From: an uncultured Marvinbryantia sp.
Lineage (GTDB): Bacteria; Bacillota; Clostridia; Lachnospirales; Lachnospiraceae
NCBI GenBank assembly: GCA_934408725.1
Contig: CAKRVB010000013.1
Location: 1 to 61,958, forward strand
Length of the DNA stretch: 61,958 nt
Direction of reading: 5' to 3'
Below are positions 28,375-37,656 of the stretch, piece by piece (the stretch's first letter is position 1; every line of letters begins with the position of its first letter). The notes below the pieces were generated by a model. That model had not been told where the DNA came from. It saw only the letters and a list, made by a program, of their open reading frames with translations, and did no database searches. The translations under genes and the position numbers were made by a program.

Positions 28375-28386
28375 ATTTTCTTAGGA

Positions 28387-29355
28387 TCAGATCTTGTCGT
28401 TACTTCCAAGAACGTTAACGATCTTATGAGCAACCATATCTTTTACAGCCTGACGAGCTGGTTTCAGATACTGACGTGGGTCAAAGTGATCTGGATGCTC
28501 TGCAAAGTATTTACGGATGTTACCTGTCATAGCAAGACGGATATCGGAGTCGATGTTGATCTTGCATACAGCCATTGTAGCAGCTTTTCTTAACTGTTCT
28601 TCTGGAATACCTACTGCATCCGGCATATTTCCGCCGTACTGATTTACCATCTTAACAAATTCCTGTGGTACAGAAGATGATCCGTGAAGTACGATCGGGA
28701 ATCCTGGCAGTCTCTTAGCACATTCTTCCAGAACGTCAAAACGAAGTGGAGGTGGAACAAGGATACCTTCCTCGTTACGTGTACACTGATCAGCTGTGAA
28801 CTTGTAAGCGCCGTGGCTTGTTCCGATTGCGATTGCAAGGGAGTCACATCCTGTCTTGTCAACGAATTCTTCTACTTCTTCCGGACGTGTATAGCTTTCA
28901 TGACCAGCTTCTACAACGACTTCGTCTTCAATACCAGCCAGAGTACCAAGCTCTGCTTCTACAACAACGCCATGAGCGTGTGCATATTCTACTACCTTTT
29001 TGGTCAGTTCGATATTTTCTTTAAAAGATTTGGAAGAAGCATCGATCATAACTGATGTAAATCCTCCATCGATACAGCTCTTGCAAAGTTCAAAGCTGTC
29101 ACCGTGATCCAGGTGAAGAGCGATTGGGATCTCTGGGTTCTCAATGACTGCTGCTTCTACTAATTTTACAAGGTATGTATGGTTTGCATAAGCACGAGCT
29201 CCTTTGGAAACCTGAAGAATAACCGGACTCTTCAGTTCTCCTGCTGCTTCTGTGATACCCTGTACAATTTCCATGTTGTTAACATTGAATGCTCCGATTG
29301 CATATCCACCATTGTATGCTTTTTTGAACATCTCGGTCGTAGTAACTAATGGCAT
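28387..29355 (-). CDS. fba: Class II fructose-1,6-bisphosphate aldolase
   Basis: Zinc-dependent aldolase that splits fructose-1,6-bisphosphate in glycolysis. 322 residues from MPLVTTTEMFKKA. The zinc-binding LHLDHGDSFE motif and the glycine-rich phosphate site GSSSVP are present. The ATG at 29353-29355 is chosen over a longer frame because AAGGAG precedes it and the family starts at MPLV. It is monocistronic, between a strong promoter and a terminator. Confidence 0.97.
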   Translation of the reverse strand: MPLVTTTEMFKKAYNGGYAIGAFNVNNMEIVQGITEAAGELKSPVILQVSKGARAYANHTYLVKLVEAAVIENPEIPIALHLDHGDSFELCKSCIDGGFTSVMIDASSKSFKENIELTKKVVEYAHAHGVVVEAELGTLAGIEDEVVVEAGHESYTRPEEVEEFVDKTGCDSLAIAIGTSHGAYKFTADQCTRNEEGILVPPPLRFDVLEECAKRLPGFPIVLHGSSSVPQEFVKMVNQYGGNMPDAVGIPEEQLRKAATMAVCKINIDSDIRLAMTGNIRKYFAEHPDHFDPRQYLKPARQAVKDMVAHKIVNVLGSNDKI

Positions 29356-29381
29356 AATCTTTGTCTCCTTTTTTTGTATTT

Positions 29382-29415
29382 GACTGTATCTCATTGTATT
29401 TGTTTTGAAACAGTC
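29382..29415. promoter_or_regulatory. Spaced inverted repeat GACTGT...ACAGTC in the fba leader
   Basis: Two 6-base half-sites in inverted orientation, 22 bases apart, lie between the fba promoter and its start codon. They match the half-sites of the pta palindrome at 28196-28211. The match could be chance. Confidence 0.3.
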
Positions 29416-29425
29416 CTCACCGTCT

Positions 29426-29453
29426 ATTATAAGTTTTTTTCCAAAATTATCAA
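29426..29453 (-). promoter_or_regulatory. Sigma-A promoter for fba
   Basis: Minus-strand TTGATA, 16 bases, TATAAT, with a leader of about 65 bases. Confidence 0.75.
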
Positions 29454-29522
29454 TAAGATTCTTTCTTTTTTTGCAATTTCTTTTCCATTTTTTCTATTGT
29501 GCACAAAACAGAACATTGCAGC

Positions 29523-29551
29523 TTGCATCTGCCTGCAAATAATGCTACACT
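29523..29551 (+). promoter_or_regulatory. Sigma-A promoter for tmcAL
   Basis: TTGCAT, 17 bases, TACACT, about 32 bases before the tmcAL start codon and followed by its GGAGG site. Confidence 0.55.
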
Positions 29552-29583
29552 TTTTCTTATATTTTTTTAAATACGGAGGATTT

Positions 29584-30870
29584 ATGAAAATAGCCGGCAT
29601 TATTACTGAATATAATCCATTTCATAACGGCCACGCCTATCAGATCGAAAAAGTACGTCAGGAAACTGGTTCTGATTATGTAGTGATTGTCATGAGCGGT
29701 GATTTTGTGCAGCGGGGGGAACCGGCTGTACTGGATAAATATGTGCGCGCACACATGGCTTTGGAAAATGGCGCTGATCTGGTGCTGGAACTTCCTGTGG
29801 CATTTGCCTGCGCCGGAGCCGAATATTTTGCCAGAGGCGGCGTCTCCATTTTGAATAGTCTTGGTTGTATTGATACTCTTTGTTTTGGCACTGAACAGGA
29901 ATGTCTTTCAGACTTTGAGCAGGTCGCTTCGCTTCTGTCCCGGGAGCCTGTTGACTTTCAGCAGCTGCTGCTTTCTTATCTGAAAAAGGGAATTGGATAT
30001 CCTGCCGCCCGTTCTGCTGCGCTTTCTGATTATCTGCATACCGATGTTTCTTTTCTGCGTCTTCCGAATAATATTCTGGCGCTGGAATATCTGTGTGCTT
30101 TAAAAAGGTTTCAAAGCCCCATTGCACCGCATGCAATCCAAAGAGTGGGGTCTGGTTATCACAGTCCTGATCTGACCGGGCATTTTTCATCTGCTACTGC
30201 GATCCGAAACGCTCTTCTGCACAAATGCGCACGTACTTCTGAAGAATCATCCCGTTACCTGGCAGAAAATGCTGTATTGCAGGAATATATGCCTGCTTCC
30301 GCCTGGATTCTTCTTCAGGCTTATGCCAAAAACTACGGTCCCATAGAGGCTGAAGATTTTGCTTCTATGATACAGTATCGTCTGATGCTGGCTCGCACAC
30401 CAGAAGAACTTCAGGATTATTTTGATATTGATGCCTTTCTGGCAAACAGAATCTTTCAGAATCGCTTTTCGTTTCAAAATTTTGCTGATTTTACCGAACT
30501 GCTGACCTCCAGGAATCAGACCAGAGGTCATATTCAGAGAGCACTGTTTCACCTGCTTCTGGATATTCAGGAGCCTGCTGCTCCTGCACTTTTTCTTCCT
30601 CAGTACACCAGGATTCTTGGTATGCGTCGAAAATCTTCACAGATTTTAAGGATAGTCAAGTCACATTCTGACATTCCGGTTCTGACCAAGATGGCAGACG
30701 CCCCCAAAAATATCCTGGATTTTCCTTTTCATGATGAAGAGAGAAAAAAAACTGCCATTTGCCAATTACAGCAAACGACACTTTCCTCTCACATTTATGA
30801 ATCCGTACTTTCTCAAAAATACCGCCAGCCATTTCGGCATGAAAATACCCGCCAGATTGTGATCCTCTGA
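29584..30870 (+). CDS. tmcAL: tRNA(Met) cytidine acetate ligase
   Basis: Catalyses N4-acetylation of the wobble cytidine of elongator tRNA-Met using acetate and ATP. About 428 residues (formerly DUF795). The nucleotidyltransferase signature GIITEYNPFHNGHAYQI is at the very N-terminus with an HNGH motif, and FVQRGEPAVLDKYVRA follows. The ATG at 29584 is chosen over an earlier in-frame start because GGAGG stands 5 bases before it and the family starts MKIAGIITEYN. It diverges from fba. Confidence 0.93.
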   Translation: MKIAGIITEYNPFHNGHAYQIEKVRQETGSDYVVIVMSGDFVQRGEPAVLDKYVRAHMALENGADLVLELPVAFACAGAEYFARGGVSILNSLGCIDTLCFGTEQECLSDFEQVASLLSREPVDFQQLLLSYLKKGIGYPAARSAALSDYLHTDVSFLRLPNNILALEYLCALKRFQSPIAPHAIQRVGSGYHSPDLTGHFSSATAIRNALLHKCARTSEESSRYLAENAVLQEYMPASAWILLQAYAKNYGPIEAEDFASMIQYRLMLARTPEELQDYFDIDAFLANRIFQNRFSFQNFADFTELLTSRNQTRGHIQRALFHLLLDIQEPAAPALFLPQYTRILGMRRKSSQILRIVKSHSDIPVLTKMADAPKNILDFPFHDEERKKTAICQLQQTTLSSHIYESVLSQKYRQPFRHENTRQIVIL

Positions 30871-30871
30871 T

Positions 30872-30900
30872 CCGGTCTGACGGGTTCTTTTTTCATTTTC
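30872..30900. terminator. Possible terminator between convergent tmcAL and UPF0210 genes
   Basis: GATCCGGT and ACGGGTTC form an imperfect stem (two mismatches) followed by CTTTTTTC on the plus strand. It is weak but in the right place. Confidence 0.35.
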
Positions 30901-32265
30901 TTAGTTCTTAAAACTGTGAATTGGTGCCGGAATTCTTCCGCCTCTGTTTACAAAATCTGCACAGGAGAACTGATTTACCGGCATGATCGGTGCATAACCA
31001 AGCAAGCCGCCAAACTGTACAATTTCGCCTACCCCTTTTCCGATTACCGGAATTACTCTGACCGCTGTGGTCTTCTGATTCACCATACCGATTGCCATCT
31101 CATCGGCAATGATACCGGAAATCGTAGTGGCCGGTGTATCTCCAGGAATGGCGATCATATCCAGCCCTACGGAGCAGACGCAGGTCATAGCTTCCAATTT
31201 CTCAATGCTCAAAGCTCCTGCCTGTACCGCATCAATCATTCCCTGGTCTTCACTGACCGGAATAAAGGCACCACTCAAGCCTCCTACATAAGAAGAAGCC
31301 ATTACGCCGCCCTTCTTTACCTGATCATTTAACAATGCCAGTGCAGCTGTCGTACCCGGTGCTCCTGCATACTCCAGACCAATTTCGCAAAGAATATCTG
31401 CCACACTGTCTCCAATAGCAGGCGTCGGTGCAAGAGACAGGTCAATGATACCAAACGGGATATTCATCCTTCTGGATGCTTCCTGCGCTACCAGCTGTCC
31501 TACACGGGTTACTTTAAACGCAGTCTTTTTAATCGTCTCACACAGTACCTCAAAGTTCTCGCCTCTTACTTTTTCCAGTGCACGTTTTACTACACCAGGA
31601 CCGCTGACACCTACATTGATCACCGCATCACCTTCGGTAACACCATGGAATGCTCCAGCCATGAATGGGTTGTCATCCGGAGCATTACAAAATACCACAA
31701 GCTTCGCGCATCCAAGAGAATCATTCTCTTTTGTCAGTTCTGCTGTTTCCAGAATCATATCTCCAAGAATTCGGACTGCATCCATGTCGATACCAGTCTT
31801 AGTGGAACCCACATTTACAGAACTGCATACCCGTTCAGTCTCTGCCAGTGCCTGTGGAATCGAACGGATCAGATTTTCATCGCTTCTGGTCATGCCCTTG
31901 CTGACTAATGCAGAATACCCGCCAATAAAGTTCACGCCCACTTTTTTTGCAGCACGATCCAGCGTTCTGGCAATGGTCACATAATCTTCCGGCGTTTTAC
32001 ATGCGCTGGCTCCCACCAAAGCGATCGGCGTCACAGAAATTCTCTTATTTACAATCGGAATACCATATTCGTTTTCAATATTCTGGCCAGTTGCTACCAG
32101 ATTCTCTGCCAGTGTGGTAATCTTCCTGTAAATATTGTCATTTAATTTTTCCAGATCTGTGTCAATGCAGTCCAGAAGACTGATACCAAGGGTAATGGTA
32201 CGGACGTCCAGGTTCTCTTCAGATATCATTTTATTGGTCTCATTGACCTCAAATATATTAATCAT
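30901..32265 (-). CDS. UPF0210 (PFL family) protein
   Basis: About 454 residues of the conserved UPF0210/DUF711 family, which occurs next to an ACT-domain protein in many Firmicutes, as here. The start [14 protein letters not shown] at 32263-32265 has better spacing to GGGG than the ATG six bases upstream. Conserved stretches include the glycine-rich [14 protein letters not shown]. The biochemical function is unknown. It is last in the polA-coaE operon. Confidence 0.88.
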   Translation of the reverse strand: MINIFEVNETNKMISEENLDVRTITLGISLLDCIDTDLEKLNDNIYRKITTLAENLVATGQNIENEYGIPIVNKRISVTPIALVGASACKTPEDYVTIARTLDRAAKKVGVNFIGGYSALVSKGMTRSDENLIRSIPQALAETERVCSSVNVGSTKTGIDMDAVRILGDMILETAELTKENDSLGCAKLVVFCNAPDDNPFMAGAFHGVTEGDAVINVGVSGPGVVKRALEKVRGENFEVLCETIKKTAFKVTRVGQLVAQEASRRMNIPFGIIDLSLAPTPAIGDSVADILCEIGLEYAGAPGTTAALALLNDQVKKGGVMASSYVGGLSGAFIPVSEDQGMIDAVQAGALSIEKLEAMTCVCSVGLDMIAIPGDTPATTISGIIADEMAIGMVNQKTTAVRVIPVIGKGVGEIVQFGGLLGYAPIMPVNQFSCADFVNRGGRIPAPIHSFKN

Positions 32266-32280
32266 AATCATCTACCCCGC

Positions 32281-32553
32281 TTAAATTCTGTGCATTTTAT
32301 TGAAGATCTCTTCATGCTGGCACATAATAACCACACCAATCTCTTCTCCCAGCGCTTTCAGATCGCCTGCAAGACCTGCAATATCTTTTTCTGAAGCGGT
32401 TGCATCTGTTACCATCATCATGTTAAAAAAACCATCTACAATGGTCTGTGAAATATCCAAAATATTCACGTTATTCTCTGCCAGATAAGTACATACTCTG
32501 GCGATAATACCTACGGTATCTTTTCCTACTACTGTGATGATTGTCTTCTTCAT
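32281..32553 (-). CDS. ACT domain-containing regulatory protein
   Basis: 90 residues forming a single ACT domain (IITVVGKDTVGIIARVCTYL), of the UPF0237 type. It is paired with UPF0210 (15-base gap), a conserved association implying joint function, perhaps with ACT as a small-molecule-sensing subunit. The ligand is not known. Confidence 0.88.
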   Translation of the reverse strand: MKKTIITVVGKDTVGIIARVCTYLAENNVNILDISQTIVDGFFNMMMVTDATASEKDIAGLAGDLKALGEEIGVVIMCQHEEIFNKMHRI

Positions 32554-32571
32554 AATGTCCTCCTATTTTCT

Positions 32572-33369
32572 CTATACTGTCACCAGCTGTGAAACTTCGC
32601 TGCGTTCTGCGACACGGATCTGAAAATCCGATGCCTTATAAGGGTTCTCACCCATTGTGACCTCCATACAAACTGTCTCATAAGCAAGCGCATCATAATT
32701 ATTCTCTTTGCTCAGATGCCCAAGAAATATATGTTTCAGATTGTCATGCAATACCCGGCATAAAAGTCTCCCTGCATTCTCATTGGAAAGATGTCCATGT
32801 GTGCCGAGAATCCGCTGCTTTAAATAATAAGGATACGGGCCTGCCTGCAGCATACGAATGTCATGATTGGCTTCCAGAAGCACTGCATCCAGCCCTTTCA
32901 TATTCTCAATAATGTAATCACTGAATACTCCCAGATCCGTCACCACTGCAACAGAAGTCTCTTCGTGACTAATGCGGTAAGCAGATGGCTGGGCTGCATC
33001 ATGGGGAATCTCAAAGGGATGCACTGTCACATCTCCTACCTGAAAATCCTCATCTACGTGAATCTCCCGATACAGTCCTGCATCAATCGTGCCTAAGCTG
33101 CTGCAATTTGCTATGGCATTCAATGTTCCCTTCGTGCCATATATAGGAATCCCATATCTTCTGGAAAGAACACCCAGACCCTTTATGTGGTCAGAATGCT
33201 CATGGGTAACCAGAATCCCATCTATATCTGTTGCGGTCCGGTCAATGCTCTTCAGCCCCTTTTCAATCTGTCTGGCGCTGACCCCTGCATCTACCAGAAG
33301 CGCAGTATGATCTGTGCCGGTATAGGTACAGTTTCCGCTGCTGCCGCTTGCTATACTACAAAAATCCAT
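32572..33369 (-). CDS. MBL-fold metallo-hydrolase, YycJ/WalJ type
   Basis: 265 residues beginning MDFCSIASGSSGNCTY, with the metal-binding THEHSDHIKGLG motif and later metal-binding His and Asp residues of the metallo-beta-lactamase fold. YycJ-type proteins have been proposed to act as DNA exonucleases or to be linked to WalRK signalling. No walRK is near here, and the gene sits with coaE and polA. Its start overlaps the end of coaE by 14 bases. Confidence 0.88.
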   Translation of the reverse strand: MDFCSIASGSSGNCTYTGTDHTALLVDAGVSARQIEKGLKSIDRTATDIDGILVTHEHSDHIKGLGVLSRRYGIPIYGTKGTLNAIANCSSLGTIDAGLYREIHVDEDFQVGDVTVHPFEIPHDAAQPSAYRISHEETSVAVVTDLGVFSDYIIENMKGLDAVLLEANHDIRMLQAGPYPYYLKQRILGTHGHLSNENAGRLLCRVLHDNLKHIFLGHLSKENNYDALAYETVCMEVTMGENPYKASDFQIRVAERSEVSQLVTV

Positions 33370-33970
33370 GTGTCATTAACCCTCTATCTATTTGCTTATA
33401 TGTATTTTCTACATTATCACTGCTGTTGTCAATCACAAATTGACAGAATCTGCGAAATTCTTCATCACTTTTCTGATTCTTCAGAACTGCTTTTGTTTTC
33501 TCCGGTGTATAGCCTCTGGAACTCTCAAGGCGCCTGATCCTTGTTTCCTCCTCCACATAGACATACCAGATCTCGTCACAGATCTCATCATAATGATCAT
33601 CCAGAAGCAGCGCTGCCTCCAGCACCACAAAAGGCACTTTTCCACTTTCCCGCTCTTTCCGAATCTCTTCTCGAATATAAGCTTTTACCGCCGGATGCAC
33701 CATATGATTCAGTGCTTCTACTTCCTGACGGTCTGCAAAAACAATCCTGGACAAAACCGGCCTGTCAATACTTCCATCCTCTTTCAGAATCTTTTTTCCA
33801 AACCGGTCAACGATCTGTTCATAGCAGGATGTCCCAGGCTGCATACAAAGATGTGCTGCTTTATCCAGTTCGATCACTCTGGCTCCATATTGCTGTGCGA
33901 GATAGGACAGGATGGTACTCTTTCCGGCACCAACCCCTCCTGTAATTCCTAATATCTTAATGTGCTTCAT
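33356..33970 (-). CDS. coaE: Dephospho-CoA kinase
   Basis: Last step of coenzyme A synthesis. 204 residues from MKHIKILGITGG, with Walker A GITGGVGAGKST and the family's DRPVLSRIVFAD segment. The start at 33968-33970 restores the family length and follows a GGAAG site inside polA. The gene overlaps polA by 14 bases and the YycJ-type gene by 14 bases, so the three are tightly coupled. Confidence 0.95.
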   Translation of the reverse strand: MKHIKILGITGGVGAGKSTILSYLAQQYGARVIELDKAAHLCMQPGTSCYEQIVDRFGKKILKEDGSIDRPVLSRIVFADRQEVEALNHMVHPAVKAYIREEIRKERESGKVPFVVLEAALLLDDHYDEICDEIWYVYVEEETRIRRLESSRGYTPEKTKAVLKNQKSDEEFRRFCQFVIDNSSDNVENTYKQIDRGLMTHGFL

Positions 33971-36596
33971 ACCAGTCACTTCCACTCTGTATATCGATCT
34001 CCATAGATACGGCAAAATCGGTTACTCCCAGCATCTCCTGATGCAGGATTTCACGCACTCTTGTTTCTTCTTCCTTTGGCGCTTCAATGAGAAGCTCATC
34101 ATGTACCTGCAGCACCAGACGCGCCTGCAGTTGTTCTTCCCGAAGCCGCTGATCTACCCGGATCATAGCCAGCTTAATGATGTCTGCCGCAGTTCCCTGA
34201 ATCGGTGAATTCATGGCAATTCGTTCTCCAAAGGAACGCTGCATGAAATTACTGGATGCCAGTTCCGGTACCGGTCTTCTTCTGTGATAATAAGTGGCAA
34301 TATATCCTTTTTCTTTTGCATCTGCCACTGCCTTGTCCAGGAATTCCTTAATCTTCGGGTAGCTTGCAAAATAACTGTCAATATACTCCGATGCCTCTTT
34401 CCTGGAAATTTTCAGGTCCTGACTCAGGCCAAAGGCGCTGATTCCATAAACAATACCAAAATTTACTGCCTTGGCATTTCTTCTCTGAAGTGGCGTCACC
34501 TGATCCAATGGGGTATGGAATACCTGCGACGCTGTCAGCGTATGGATATCAATTCCATTCTGGAATGCATGGATCAGCGCTTCGTCTCCTGATAATGCTG
34601 CCAGAACGCGCAGTTCGATCTGGGAATAATCCGCATCAATAAAGATCCAATCCTCTTTTGGCAAAAATACCTTTCGAAACAGTCGTCCCATCTCGGTACG
34701 GATCGGAATGTTCTGCAGATTCGGATCTGTGCTGCTGATTCTCCCTGTGGCCGTCACTGTCTGATGGAACGTTCCATGAATTCTTCCATCTTCACCGATA
34801 AAAGCCGCCAGTCCATCCGCATAGGTTGACTTCAGTTTTGCCACCTGCCGATAATCCAATACTTTTTGAATAATCGGATACTCCGGTGCCAGATTCTCCA
34901 AAATATCCGCAGCCGTAGAATACCCGCTTTTTGTTTTTTTGCTTCCAGGAATCTGCAGTTTTTCAAAGAGAATCAATCCAAGCTGCTTCGGAGAATTAAT
35001 ATTAAACTCTTCCCCTGCATCAGTGTAAATTTCCTGTTCCAGCTGATGGATTTTCTCTGACAGTTCTCCGGCGTATTCTTTCAAAATACCCGCATCGGCC
35101 CGGATACCCACTTTTTCCATAGCGGATAGCGCATATACCAGAGGCATTTCCATTTCTTCAAAAAGAGCGGCCATCTCTTCTGCTTTTAATTTTTCCAGCA
35201 TAACCGGCATTGCATGCAAAGCCGTATAACTCTGATAGCAGCCGACAGCAGACAGGATCTTATCCTCCCCATCCAGATCTTTTAGCTTACTCTTTCCCAG
35301 CAATTCTGTTTTTCCAGGAAGCATGGTTGCCAGATAATCCTTCGCCATATCCTCATAGGGATATTCTCCTTTTAACGGATTCAGAAGATAGGCTGCAATT
35401 GCTGCATCCCGAATCTTTTTCCGAACAGATTCTGCCGGTTCCCAGAAATGCATCTGTTCTTTTAACTGAATGGTCACCGCCTGTTCTGCCGTCTGCAGCA
35501 ATTCATCCAGTGCCGAAGTCAGATAGCCCTCTGTCAAAAAGCCCTGATTGCAGAAGAAAAATGTATCATTTGCTCCACTGACTGCCATTCCGCGAAATGC
35601 TTTTTGTTCGTCAGAAAGCAAAAAGAAACCGATTTGCCTTTCTTCTTTTAACTGTTCCAGCCACTCTCCTGCCTGTTGCAGATCTGCCGTTGCATGGAAG
35701 CTCTCCGTCACCTGATTCTGCTCACTTTGATCAATCTCAAATCTGGAAAGCATGTTCTTGAATTCCAGTCTCTTGCAAAGTTCAAAAGCCTCTTTTGTGT
35801 ACAGGTCTGTCATACGTGCCTGTTCCATATCCAGTTCAAAGGGGCTGTGAATATTGATCGTTGCAAGTTCCTTGCTCATCTGCGCCATATCATAATGGTC
35901 TCTTAGAGATTCCCTGGCCTTATTCGGCTTAATCTCTTCCACATGCGCATAGGCATTCTCAATGCATCCATACTCCACGATCAGCTTTGTTGCCGTTTTT
36001 TCTCCCACACCCGGGATGCCCGGAATATTATCAGAAGAATCTCCCATCAGTGCTTTTAATTCTATGATCTGGATCGGTGTCACCTGGTACTTTTCCATCA
36101 CATCTTCCGTGCGATAATTTTCGATCTCGGTACCGCCCTTTTTCGTCTTCGGAATCCGGATCATAATATGATCGGTGGCCAGCTGCAGCAGGTCACGGTC
36201 TCCAGATACAACTACTGCCTCCAGACCGTCTGCTTCTGCTTTCTTAGCTACCGTTCCCAGCAGATCATCTGCTTCATATCCCTCCAGCATCATCAATGGC
36301 ACTTTCATAGCCGTGAGCATCTCTTTGATCACAGGCACCTGCTGACGCAGCTCCTCCTGCATCGGTTTTCTGGTTCCCTTATACTGCTCATACATTTTGT
36401 GGCGGAATGTCGGTGCCTTCAGGTCAAATGCTACTGCAAAATAATCTGGCTTTTCCTCATCCAGAATCTTGAACATAATATTCAAAAAACCATATACGGC
36501 ATTGGTATGCAATCCCTCTGAATTAGTCAGATCCGGCACACCATAATAAGCCCTGTTCAATATACTATGTCCATCGATTAACACAATTTTTTCCAT
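33957..36596 (-). CDS. polA: DNA polymerase I
   Basis: 879 residues from MEKIVLIDGHS. The N-terminal 5'-3' exonuclease domain spans 1-290 (GYEADDLLG, LMGDSSDNIPG). A middle domain spans about 300-470 in which I cannot find the metal-binding Asp/Glu pair of a proofreading exonuclease. The polymerase domain includes DADYSQIELRVLA (motif A), the O-helix RRNAKAVNFGIVYG and QVHDELLIE (motif C). Loss of proofreading is common in Gram-positive Pol I. The start is chosen by family length and conservation; its AGGAG lies 13 bases upstream, rather far. Confidence 0.96.
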   Translation of the reverse strand: MEKIVLIDGHSILNRAYYGVPDLTNSEGLHTNAVYGFLNIMFKILDEEKPDYFAVAFDLKAPTFRHKMYEQYKGTRKPMQEELRQQVPVIKEMLTAMKVPLMMLEGYEADDLLGTVAKKAEADGLEAVVVSGDRDLLQLATDHIMIRIPKTKKGGTEIENYRTEDVMEKYQVTPIQIIELKALMGDSSDNIPGIPGVGEKTATKLIVEYGCIENAYAHVEEIKPNKARESLRDHYDMAQMSKELATINIHSPFELDMEQARMTDLYTKEAFELCKRLEFKNMLSRFEIDQSEQNQVTESFHATADLQQAGEWLEQLKEERQIGFFLLSDEQKAFRGMAVSGANDTFFFCNQGFLTEGYLTSALDELLQTAEQAVTIQLKEQMHFWEPAESVRKKIRDAAIAAYLLNPLKGEYPYEDMAKDYLATMLPGKTELLGKSKLKDLDGEDKILSAVGCYQSYTALHAMPVMLEKLKAEEMAALFEEMEMPLVYALSAMEKVGIRADAGILKEYAGELSEKIHQLEQEIYTDAGEEFNINSPKQLGLILFEKLQIPGSKKTKSGYSTAADILENLAPEYPIIQKVLDYRQVAKLKSTYADGLAAFIGEDGRIHGTFHQTVTATGRISSTDPNLQNIPIRTEMGRLFRKVFLPKEDWIFIDADYSQIELRVLAALSGDEALIHAFQNGIDIHTLTASQVFHTPLDQVTPLQRRNAKAVNFGIVYGISAFGLSQDLKISRKEASEYIDSYFASYPKIKEFLDKAVADAKEKGYIATYYHRRRPVPELASSNFMQRSFGERIAMNSPIQGTAADIIKLAMIRVDQRLREEQLQARLVLQVHDELLIEAPKEEETRVREILHQEMLGVTDFAVSMEIDIQSGSDWYEAH

Positions 36597-36630
36597 ATTT
36601 TCTGTTATACTCCTGTTCTTACTTGGATCC

Positions 36631-37164
36631 TTAATCCGGTATCGGCCCCGGCTCCACATTCATCTCCGTCTCCGGCACCGTCACAATAATCTGCCGCTTA
36701 TGATTCGTCTCTGGTTCCAGTTCTTCTGTCGATTGTATCTGCACCGGACGCATTCTGCCAGACTCTGTCTGCAGCTGTTCTTCCTCCGGTGTAATCCACT
36801 GATAAACCAGTGTGTTGGGAAGTCCCCCATGAAGCAGCGCATCCACTCCCACAAATGCTATAATTCCAAGCAACATTCCTACAATCACATAAAAAAACTT
36901 TTTCAAAAAACGGACAGATTCATTCTTCTGAAGATGCACCTGCATCTTTTCCATATCTTTTTTCAAAATCTCCTGCATATCAAAAGACTCTGTATCATCG
37001 GAATCCAGCTTCTGCAGCGCATAGTAAATTGTAAAATATACCTCTAATTCCTCGCTGCATGCCTTGCAATGCTGTACATGGTCCAGAAAAGCTTCCAGTT
37101 CTGCATCCGACAGCTTCCGTTCGATATAAGGCATAATCTTCTGCTGTACTGTTCTGCAATCCAT
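36631..37164 (-). CDS. Anti-sigma-like membrane protein with zinc-finger domain
   Basis: 177 residues. The N-terminal zf-HC2-type domain has HVQHCKACSEEL, the HxxxCxxC metal motif of anti-sigma factors. It is followed by a cytosolic linker, one membrane helix at about 88-108, and an exported Glu/Pro/Thr-rich tail. No sigma-factor gene adjoins it. It is transcribed towards polA from its own promoter, and the gap to the polA start is only 34 bases. Anti-sigma activity is inferred from the domain, and the partner sigma factor would have to lie elsewhere. Confidence 0.8.
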   Translation of the reverse strand: MDCRTVQQKIMPYIERKLSDAELEAFLDHVQHCKACSEELEVYFTIYYALQKLDSDDTESFDMQEILKKDMEKMQVHLQKNESVRFLKKFFYVIVGMLLGIIAFVGVDALLHGGLPNTLVYQWITPEEEQLQTESGRMRPVQIQSTEELEPETNHKRQIIVTVPETEMNVEPGPIPD

Positions 37165-37248
37165 TCTTTTAAACCTCTGTCTGTAAACTGTTTTATGATA
37201 AAAAAATCCATCATCGCTTGAACGACCATGGACTTTTTCAATATCTCA

Positions 37249-37277
37249 ATCATATCCTATTCTATTCCAAATTTCAA
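37249..37277 (-). promoter_or_regulatory. Sigma-A promoter for the zinc-finger protein and polA operon
   Basis: Minus-strand TTGAAA, 17 bases, TATGAT, with a leader of about 75 bases before 37164. Confidence 0.6.
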
Positions 37278-37356
37278 TGTCAAAATTTCGCTGTCCGGAC
37301 TTCTTTCAATTTTTACTGGCAAATTGTTTCGTGTTTCATTTTAAAAGAAAAATCAC

Positions 37357-37385
37357 TTGCAAATGTCATCCGGATATGTTAATAT
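37357..37385 (+). promoter_or_regulatory. Promoter for tRNA-Leu
   Basis: TTGCAA, 17 bases, TAATAT, about 22 bases before the mature tRNA 5' end. Confidence 0.6.
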
Positions 37386-37407
37386 AATTCTCGGTCACAG
37401 ACCACAG

Positions 37408-37490
37408 GCCGGCGTGTCGGAATGGCAGACGAGGCAGACTCAAAATCTGTTGTGGGCAACCACGTGCGGGTTCAAGTCCCGCTGCCGGCA
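37408..37490 (+). tRNA. tRNA-Leu (anticodon CAA)
   Basis: The acceptor arm GCCGGCG pairs with TGCCGGC at the 3' end. The anticodon loop CTCAAAA is closed by GCAGA/TCTGT, giving anticodon CAA for UUG codons. A long variable arm (TGTGGGCAACCACG) marks it as class II, and the T arm GCGGGTTCAAGTCCCGC is canonical. CCA is not encoded. A terminator follows. Confidence 0.95.
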
Positions 37491-37513
37491 GTTAAAAATG
37501 ATTCTGATAGTAG

Positions 37514-37550
37514 AAGATACATCAATATTTGATGTGTCTTTTATTTTTTT
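37514..37550 (+). terminator. Terminator after tRNA-Leu
   Basis: AAGATACATCAA and TTGATGTGTCTT pair almost perfectly, followed by TTATTTTTTTT. Confidence 0.85.
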
Positions 37551-37565
37551 TAAATCGAAACTATA

Positions 37566-37610
37566 ACAAAAGAACCAGACCACAGCGTATCCATTCTGTC
37601 GTCTGGTTCC
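37566..37610 (-). terminator. Terminator after the UroD-like gene
   Basis: GGAACCAGAC and GTCTGGTTC pair on the minus strand, with a nested ACAG/CTGT step, and are followed by TTTTGTT. It lies about 45 bases after the stop codon. Confidence 0.75.
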
Positions 37611-37656
37611 TTGCGAAAACTGATATTTTTTATTGATAAGGAGAGAATAAACAGTT

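Noticed and set aside
37044..37253. 69-residue minus-strand frame overlapping the zinc-finger gene
   Set aside because: Its start lies inside the predicted -10 box and there is no RBS; the overlapping zinc-finger protein has clear domain evidence.
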